DNA from: Atopobium sp. oral taxon 416
GTDB taxonomy: Bacteria; Actinomycetota; Coriobacteriia; Coriobacteriales; Atopobiaceae
Length of the DNA stretch: 64,000 nt
Assembly (NCBI RefSeq): GCF_018128285.1
Contig: NZ_CP072380.1
Location: 2,356,001-2,420,000, forward strand
Reading direction: 5' to 3'
Shown here: one piece after another, positions 58,291-64,000 of the stretch
Numbering within the stretch: the stretch's first letter is position 1
How the letters are laid out: every line of letters begins with the position of its first letter
Program-made: the position numbers and the translations under genes
Notes under the pieces: model-generated
Database searches by the model: none
The model's input: only the letters and a program-made list of their open reading frames with translations
Told to the model about the DNA's origin: nothing

Positions 58291-61200
58291 TCACACGTAG
58301 TACACGAACGAGCTGATCTTGTCGTCGATGCTGGCGTCCAGCGCGCCGTCGAAGGTCACGTGCATAACAGGGTTCTCGAGCCCCGCAGCCGCTTCCTCCA
58401 ACTGCAGGATGATGTCCGTGTTCTCGTACATCGACGCCAGGGCGAGCACGCCTTGGGCGACCTCAGAAGCGAGCTTTGTCTTCGCCGCGCGATAGCGTGC
58501 GTTTGCCGCTCGCAGGCTTCCGACCATGGCATCGGCTGCCGGCACAAGCGAGCTCGCATCGGGCTGGTACGCAGACGCCCTGCCCAGCGCCTCGCACACG
58601 GCAGCCATCCGCCGTGCCACGCCCCGCAGCAGTTCACTGTCTTCCGCCTGCTTCGGCGCATTGCGGTTGCGTTCCCGAAGCGCATCGCTCCACAAAAACC
58701 AGAAGTACTCGGCTGCCGGCATACGCAGCACGCATGTCCCCGACGCCTCTAAGCGGACAAGCGCACCCGCGTTCAGGTTGTCATCCCACACGAGCGGCCA
58801 TTCCCCCACGGCCAGAACGCGCTTGCGCGCATCGTTCACAGCCGCGTCGCCGACCCGCTGTGCCTCGCGTACGACTGCATCGAACGCACACCCGGCCTCA
58901 AGCAGCCGCCCGAGCACCGCCTCGCGCTCACCCGCGTCCGCAGCCTGCGCCACATCGGCCGCAAGCAGCGCGTCGAACAGCGAGTCCGGATCCGGTACCC
59001 GGTCGATCAGTGTCTCCAGTCGCGGCGCCACGATCGGCGCCTCGCTTCCGCGCGCATCCAAAATGCTTCTTATCACGCGGTCGTACTGTCCATCGGCATC
59101 AGCACCCTGACTCGACGGCAGTAACAGCTGCAGCGCCGTCCGCTGCGCATCGTCCACCGCGTCGAGCGCCATGCCCAGCTCGGCGGAGAATGTCAGGTAC
59201 TCCTTCGTAGTCGAGTATTTCTTGCCGCGCGCGATCGTCTGCTGTGTCGCAGGGTAGCGGCGCACGTCGAAGCCGCGCCGCTCAAGCACGGAAGCCACCG
59301 TGCGCGACACCGTGCCGAATCCCGGCATGGCGACCGGTACGCCCGGATCAAGCATACGCTCGTTCTGGTCGACGGCCTTCACAGCGAGCGGCAGTGCGGA
59401 CTCGTCTTTGGCCTGGTAGTGGTCAAGGCTGTTCAGAAACGCCTCGATGCGCGTGATGACGCCCACCTTCGAATAGTGCTCGTCCACCTCGATCTGCAGG
59501 TAGGGCTTGCCACCCATCTCCTCGGCCACCAGGTGCGAGAGCATCGTGTCCGGCCCGCATCCGTGGTTGGTGAGGTACACGGCGAACAGGCGCGGGTCGC
59601 GGCGGATCAGCTTGATCGCAGACAGGATATGCTGCCCAAACGGCCAGTACATATTCGGGTAGTCATCCTTCAGGTCCAGGTCGTGCGCGTGCAGGTGCGA
59701 TATGGTGATCACCTTCTGCCCACGCTCGATCAGCGCGTCGGGGATGCCCGAGTTCAGCACCGCGTCGGAGATGCCGTAGTTGCGCGTGATCATCACCAGC
59801 ACGCGCTCGCCGGGCGCAAGCGATGTGAGCAGCTGCTCGCCGGCCTCCTCGGTCTTGCGCGTGAATTCCTTGACGGCGAAGCTGCCGGCCAACATCGCGC
59901 GCGCCACCTCGCGCGGCTCGCGCCCCAGCTCGGCACCCAGGTTCAGCATCTCCTTCGCTATGGCCTGCTGCCCGAAATCCAGGTCGAGCAGCGGCGAAAG
60001 CAGCTTGATACCGCGCCTCTCCAGCCCGAGCTCGCTGGCAACGAGCCGCGGTGCCGTGTGCATGTAGGGACAGCCGTAGTTGTGCGCGACGCTCGACTTC
60101 ACGTGCTTGATCGTATGGATCGACGGCATGAAGATGTAGTCGACACCGCGCTCAGCCAGCTGCAGCATGTGCCCGTGAATCAGCTTAACCGGGAAGCACG
60201 TCTCGCCCTGCGCGGTGCACTGGGAGAGTCCCACGATCTCCTCGTCGGACATGTCGGAGATGACTACGTTGAACCCGAGCTGCGTGAAGAACGCGTTAAC
60301 CAACGGGAAGAGCTTGAAGATCATGAGGCACCGCGGCACGCCTACAGTCTTTTTCGCGGGGTCGATCTTGCCGGTGTAGTCTTCAAGCATCAGCTCCTCT
60401 CCCTGATGGAAGAAGGCGCGGTTGCGCTCGATTTCGGCGGCGTCGACTCGCTTCTTCTTGGCACACCCGCCCGAAAGGTCGAACCCGCGGAACGCCGTCT
60501 GATCGACGCCGGCCTCCCAGGCGAGCAGTGCCGCACCAACGGCGCCCGACACCGCGAACCACGGTGACACCGTGACGCGGTCGCCGTAGATCTGCTTGAA
60601 CGCAGCCACGATGCCCGCGTTGTAGTTCACGCCGCCCTGCAGCACGATGTGGTCCCCCACCCGCTTTGTGCCCACGACGCGATGCAGGTAGTTGCGCACG
60701 ATCGATTGGCAGAGCCCAGCAGCCACATCGCACTTCGCGGCGCCGGCCGCAAGGGCGGAGTTGATGGACGTCTCCACGAACACTGTGCAGCGTTCCCCCA
60801 GGTCGACAGGCTGTTCGGACGAAAGCGCCAGCTCGCCGTAGTCGTCGATGGCTATCCCGAGACGCGCGGCCTGCTCCTCCACGAACGACCCGGTGCCTGC
60901 CGCGCAGATCTTGTTCATCTGGAAGTCGACCACCTGGCCGTTCTTGAGGCTGATGTACTTGGAGTCCTGCCCACCGATTTCGAACACGGTGTCCACGCGC
61001 AGGTCGGCCTTCGTGGCAGCGTGGCCCTGCGCGGTGATCTCGTCGCGCACGATGTCAGCCCCCACATACTCTCCGATCAGCGACCGGCCCGAGCCGGTGG
61101 TCGCCACCGCGTCCACGCGGACCTTACTGCCGAGGCGCTCCCCCAAAGATGCCAGGCCCTGCTCCACGGCCGCCTTCGCGTCGCCGCGCGTGCGTAGGTA

Positions 61201-62247
61201 CTGCGCGTCCAGAAGGCGGCCCCGGGCATCCACCAGCACGAGGCTCGTGCTGGTGGAGCCAACGTCGATTCCCAGCGCGCATGGGGTGACGCCCGTCTCA
61301 TCCACCAGCCACGGCTCGGGCAGGACCGTGTACCCCAACCCCGGATCGTAGTCCAGGGAGGGCAGCGCCTCAAGGCGCGGCAGCAGCTCGACAGGCGGGT
61401 GGTTCTCGAGCACCTGGGTCAGCCGCTCAAGCGTGACTGGCTCCTCGCACGACGCCGCATGCAGCGCCGCACCCGCCGCCTGAAAGTACAAGTTCGCTCT
61501 CTCGAGCAGGAGCTCGCCTTCTCCCAGCCCGAACACCTCGCGCACGGCGCGCACCACGCCCTCGTTCAAAAGCACGCCGCCCGCAAGCGCTACCGGTGCC
61601 TGCACAGGCAGGTTGCGCACGATGAGCGCCTTGTAGCTCCTCACCATCGCGTAGCACAGACCCAGCAGGATGTCCTCGGTCGGCACGCCCTCCTGCTGCC
61701 GGTGGATGATGTCGGTCTTGGCGAACACGGCGCAGCGCCCCGAAAGTCGCGGAATGCTCTTGGCCGCACCCACCATGCCCGAGTAGTCCTCGATCTTCAT
61801 CCCCAGGCGGTGCATCTGATCTTCGAAGAACGCACCCGTGCCCGCTGCGCAGCCGTCATTCGCGGAGAACCGCGGCGTGCGACCCGGCCCGACGCCTGTC
61901 ACGTACAGGGCCCGCTGACCGCCCACCTCGATGATCGAATGGGCTTCGGGCGCGAGCAGCTCGGCACCCAGTGTAACGGCCGGGACGTCCTCGAGCGCAG
62001 CCTCCGGACACCCCAGGGCCTGGCGCCCTTGTCCGGTGACACCCCAGCCCGCGCATTCGTCGGGCCGCAGCGTCTGAGCGGCATCATCCAGCACGTCGCG
62101 CAGGCAGGCCACGGGGTCGCCCTCGTGGGAGCGCATATCACTGAACAGCAGGGGGCACACCGATCGCTCGATGGAGTCACACGAGACGGCCGCAACCTTG
62201 ACCGAGGACACACCTATGTCGATTCCGAACGTGTACACGGCGTTCAC
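58291..62247 (-). CDS. Acyl-CoA dehydratase activase, two ASKHA domains plus DUF2229 (2-hydroxyglutaryl-CoA dehydratase activator type)
   Basis: An intact 1318-residue protein. The first ASKHA ATPase domain has FGIDIGVSSVKVAAV, NDGCAAGTGAFFEDQ and GRCAVFAKTDIIHRQQEG. The second has LGIDVGSTSTSLVLVD, NKICAAGTGSFVEEQ and GERCTVFVETSIN. The cysteines in CAAGTG and RC(A/T)VF are the 4Fe-4S cluster ligands of this family. Then come a DUF2229-type part (VGVPRCLMIFKLFPLVNAFF, SQCTAQGETCFPVKL) and a C-terminal region (LTNHGCGPDTMLSHLVAEEM, KPYLQIEVDEHYSKVG). Known members inject an electron into 2-hydroxyacyl-CoA dehydratases, but no dehydratase is in the window. The GTG start directly follows the stop of the small gene upstream. 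Composition is visibly GC-richer than the rest. Confidence 0.9.
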   Translation of the reverse strand: MNAVYTFGIDIGVSSVKVAAVSCDSIERSVCPLLFSDMRSHEGDPVACLRDVLDDAAQTLRPDECAGWGVTGQGRQALGCPEAALEDVPAVTLGAELLAPEAHSIIEVGGQRALYVTGVGPGRTPRFSANDGCAAGTGAFFEDQMHRLGMKIEDYSGMVGAAKSIPRLSGRCAVFAKTDIIHRQQEGVPTEDILLGLCYAMVRSYKALIVRNLPVQAPVALAGGVLLNEGVVRAVREVFGLGEGELLLERANLYFQAAGAALHAASCEEPVTLERLTQVLENHPPVELLPRLEALPSLDYDPGLGYTVLPEPWLVDETGVTPCALGIDVGSTSTSLVLVDARGRLLDAQYLRTRGDAKAAVEQGLASLGERLGSKVRVDAVATTGSGRSLIGEYVGADIVRDEITAQGHAATKADLRVDTVFEIGGQDSKYISLKNGQVVDFQMNKICAAGTGSFVEEQAARLGIAIDDYGELALSSEQPVDLGERCTVFVETSINSALAAGAAKCDVAAGLCQSIVRNYLHRVVGTKRVGDHIVLQGGVNYNAGIVAAFKQIYGDRVTVSPWFAVSGAVGAALLAWEAGVDQTAFRGFDLSGGCAKKKRVDAAEIERNRAFFHQGEELMLEDYTGKIDPAKKTVGVPRCLMIFKLFPLVNAFFTQLGFNVVISDMSDEEIVGLSQCTAQGETCFPVKLIHGHMLQLAERGVDYIFMPSIHTIKHVKSSVAHNYGCPYMHTAPRLVASELGLERRGIKLLSPLLDLDFGQQAIAKEMLNLGAELGREPREVARAMLAGSFAVKEFTRKTEEAGEQLLTSLAPGERVLVMITRNYGISDAVLNSGIPDALIERGQKVITISHLHAHDLDLKDDYPNMYWPFGQHILSAIKLIRRDPRLFAVYLTNHGCGPDTMLSHLVAEEMGGKPYLQIEVDEHYSKVGVITRIEAFLNSLDHYQAKDESALPLAVKAVDQNERMLDPGVPVAMPGFGTVSRTVASVLERRGFDVRRYPATQQTIARGKKYSTTKEYLTFSAELGMALDAVDDAQRTALQLLLPSSQGADADGQYDRVIRSILDARGSEAPIVAPRLETLIDRVPDPDSLFDALLAADVAQAADAGEREAVLGRLLEAGCAFDAVVREAQRVGDAAVNDARKRVLAVGEWPLVWDDNLNAGALVRLEASGTCVLRMPAAEYFWFLWSDALRERNRNAPKQAEDSELLRGVARRMAAVCEALGRASAYQPDASSLVPAADAMVGSLRAANARYRAAKTKLASEVAQGVLALASMYENTDIILQLEEAAAGLENPVMHVTFDGALDASIDDKISSFVYYV

Positions 62248-62502
62248 CTACAGACCGCAGCCCGTGCAAGTCGGCTCGCTGCCCTCGGGCAGCACACCGC
62301 CGTTTGCGCGGTACGCGTCGTATTCGGCCAGAAATGCATCTTTGTCGAGATGCTGCAGCTGCACGACGTCAGTGAACGTGACCAGCTCGGCGATGGGGTT
62401 CTCTATCGAGAACGGAAATCCCTTGTCGGCAAGGAACTGCCCGAACATCGGATCTTCGATCACCACGTCGCGCATGCACTTGGTCATATCGATTTCAGCC
62501 AT
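62248..62502 (-). CDS. Small protein, DUF1858-like, upstream of the activase
   Basis: 84 residues: MAEIDMTKCMRDVVIEDPMF, GQFLADKGFPFSIENPIAEL, a helical middle, and the tail GSEPTCTGCGL with a CxxC. The first part resembles DUF1858 domains that accompany redox enzymes. Its stop touches the GTG of the activase, so the two are translated together. Function is unknown, though a role with the activase is likely. Confidence 0.6.
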   Translation of the reverse strand: MAEIDMTKCMRDVVIEDPMFGQFLADKGFPFSIENPIAELVTFTDVVQLQHLDKDAFLAEYDAYRANGGVLPEGSEPTCTGCGL

Positions 62503-62730
62503 GGTTGTCCTTTCGTTGCGCGCCTGGTCGGGCGCATTTGTTAGCCTTAACTAATTTGTTGGCACCATTGTCCGACAGCGAGGTGCGCTGTGCTGTTGCT
62601 ACAGTCACACTTCGGGAGAATTTCCCAAGACGTTGCTCTCCCGTTGAAGTTGGGTCGCCGGGATGCAACGTCGGGGACGGCATAGGCGGCTTGATCCGGA
62701 GAGCGCGAGCCACCACCTACATGCTGCGCC

Positions 62731-63318
62731 CTATCCCATCAACTCAGCCATCAGCACTCTCTGCACGCCCAGAAGCTCTGCATCTTCCTCCCCATGGGTG
62801 GAAACAAGAAGCGTGCCCCATCGATGTAGCGCAGTATGAACTCGATCGTCGTGCGCCGTGTGGCGGTGTCCAGCCCGGTGAACGGCTCGTCCATCACCAC
62901 CATCTTGCTGGGGAACGCCATCGCACGCACGAGCGACACACGCCGGCGCTGGCCACCGGAAAGCTGTATGACCGACTTGTCTAGGCAGCGTTCGGGCAGG
63001 ATCTCACTCAGCATGTCGCGCAGACGGCGACGACTGGCACGCCCGGGTATGACCAGTGCCAGGTTCTCCACCGGCGTGAGCACGTTGCAGAGACGGTCTT
63101 CCTGGAACACGACGGACACGTCCCCCCGCGACAAGCCCGCGAACACTGCCACCGTCGGCGCGCTCCAGCCCCAGCAGCACGCGCAACAGGGTGGTCTTGC
63201 CGGAGCCCAAAGGCCCCATGAGACAGTAGACGCGCCCCTTCTCGAATGTGAAGTTCACGTCGTGCAGAACGCGCTGTTGCCCGAATGATTTCTCGATATG
63301 GAGCAGCTCCACGCTCAT
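62731..63318 (-). pseudogene. ABC transporter ATP-binding protein, frameshifted
   Basis: The start is MSVELLHIEKSFGQQRVLHD, and Walker A is MGPLGSGKTTLLRVLLG. The frame changes near 63150, and the rest lies in another frame: VVFQEDRLCNVL (Q-loop), QLSGGQRRRVSLVRAMAF (signature) and KMVVMDEPFTGLD (Walker B). A second shift near 62810 precedes the expected C-terminus (THGEEDAELLGVQRV). It belongs to the nitrate/sulfonate/taurine-type importers by its short form. Its ATG overlaps the original stop of the permease gene. Confidence 0.8.
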
Positions 63319-64000
63319 CGTGCGCCTCTCTCATCGTCCTCGACGCCTAAAAGCCCGCCGAGCGGACGGCCCGCCAGCTTCAGCAGATGCATGAACAGCT
63401 TCTCGAAAGCCTAGGGAAACGATGATTAATGCCCATGCCGGCTGTGAAAGGCCACGTGGCTGATCCTCTTTGGCACATTATTGGGAATTAATCATCGCTT
63501 CCCTAGCTCATGATCATGACGACCACGGTCCAGGCGAACAGGTCAGGCGTGTTCAGATACGTGCGCGCCTGCGCCATCTCCTTGCCGATGGACGGCTTCG
63601 GCGTAGCCAAGGCCTCAGCCATGATGCCGCTCTTCCAGCTCATGCCCAGCGCCAGCTTGCTGCTGCTGGATAAAAATGGCATGAGCGCTGGGCGGTACAC
63701 GTACAGAAACGTGCGCCACCGCGACAGTTTGTACACGCGCGCCATCTCCAGCATCTGCGGGTCCACGTTCTCAAGACCCGTGAGCATGTTCGTGTAGATG
63801 AGCGGCAATACGATCAGAAACGAGAGGTACACAGTCAGCGCCTGGTTACCCACCCAAATCAGCAGCATGATGATGCTGACCACGGGAATGGTGCGCAGAA
63901 GCGAGACGATCGGTTCCACGAGATCGTGCACGATGCGCACCCGGTACGCCACGAGCGAGAGCAGGATCCCCACGACAAATGACAGCAAAAATCCCGCCGC
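63315..64000 (-). pseudogene. ABC transporter permease, split by a 96-bp element (5' end beyond the window)
   Basis: A membrane protein of the SsuC/TauC type: SFVVGILLSLVAYRVRIVHD, VSIIMLLIWVGNQALTVYLS, the EAA-loop-like VDPQMLEMARVYKLSRWRTF, LGMSWKSGIMAEALATPKPS and FAWTVVVMIMS. It then hits a TAG supplied by the inserted element (63504-63506). Beyond the element the original C-terminus is legible (FEKLFMHLLKLAGRPLGGLL, then GVEDDERGAR and a stop overlapping the ATPase start). The truncated form lacks only its last 30 or so residues. The gene starts outside the window. Confidence 0.85.
63411..63506 (-). mobile_element. 96-bp palindromic element, copy 2 (MITE-like), inside a permease gene
   Basis: Same length as and about 90 percent identical to 46023-46118 in reverse orientation. 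Its ends are CTAGGGAAACGATGATTAAT and ATTAATCATCGCTTCCCTAG. It interrupts the permease frame. No certain target duplication is visible. Confidence 0.88.

Noticed and set aside
59419-62544. Plus-strand open frames of about 380 codons opposite the activase
   Set aside because: They are antisense shadows of a GC-rich gene. The minus-strand protein has complete activase motifs.

Overview
The window looks like an accessory, insertion-sequence-rich stretch of a host-associated Gram-positive, high-GC-leaning bacterium. My best guess is the class Coriobacteriia (Olsenella/Atopobium-like). The evidence is a type II-A Cas9 of about 1400 residues with Csn2, a sortase C pilus operon headed by a small coiled-coil gene and signal peptidase I, and a phosphocholine (lic) surface-decoration module with choline-binding proteins. 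This placement is inference and was not tested by any search. Roughly half of the window is decayed transposase sequence (IS110, ISL3, IS1634, IS3, IS1202/ISNCY, IS30 and an IS1595-like element), often nested.

Layout. 1-1.4 kb: dead IS110. 1.7-10.9 kb: a complete type II-A CRISPR-Cas locus, with a tracrRNA on the minus strand, cas9-cas1-cas2-csn2 overlapping on the plus strand, and an array of 44 repeats and 43 spacers that starts inside the last codons of csn2. 10.9-16.35 kb: an ISL3 copy, an IS1634-type element bounded by a 106-bp near-perfect direct repeat, and a lone JetD-like (DUF2220, Toprim) gene. 16.4-26.6 kb: an IS3/ISL3 graveyard around a broken trmL, an intact MgtA-type Mg2+ P-ATPase and an Hsp20 gene. 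26.6-38.8 kb: the phosphocholine/cell-wall region, with a flippase, licD, licB and a fused HTH-cytidylyltransferase-choline kinase, plus three choline-binding-repeat proteins that are all interrupted (one is a GH25 lysozyme). An IS1202-type element with clear inverted repeats and a 16-bp target duplication sits inside this region. 38.9-46 kb: small metabolic and repair genes (truncated M20 peptidase, pRiA4b-ORF3-like protein, a membrane protein, nonsense-interrupted alkD-like and GNAT genes, flavodoxin, glutaredoxin) among IS30 and IS1595-like remnants. 46.8-56.8 kb: a pilus operon on the minus strand, read as (coiled-coil gene)-lepB-major pilin-sortase C-minor pilin-large LPDTG adhesin. Its first gene is out of frame at a run of nine G. 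57-58.1 kb: IS1634 remnant. 58.3-64 kb: a GC-richer segment with a 1318-aa double acyl-CoA dehydratase activase, a small companion gene, and a decayed ABC transporter whose permease gene is split by a 96-bp palindromic element that also occurs near 46.0 kb.

How it fits together. The CRISPR locus looks functional: all Cas9 catalytic residues are present, the tracrRNA anti-repeat and terminator are legible, and some spacers are diverged versions of each other. The lic genes would take up choline, activate it and transfer phosphocholine to a teichoic-acid-type polymer that the choline-binding proteins recognise. The pilus genes form a self-contained secretion and assembly set, probably under on/off control by the G tract. 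Start codons and frameshift positions were read by eye, and single-base sequencing errors cannot be excluded for the interrupted genes.
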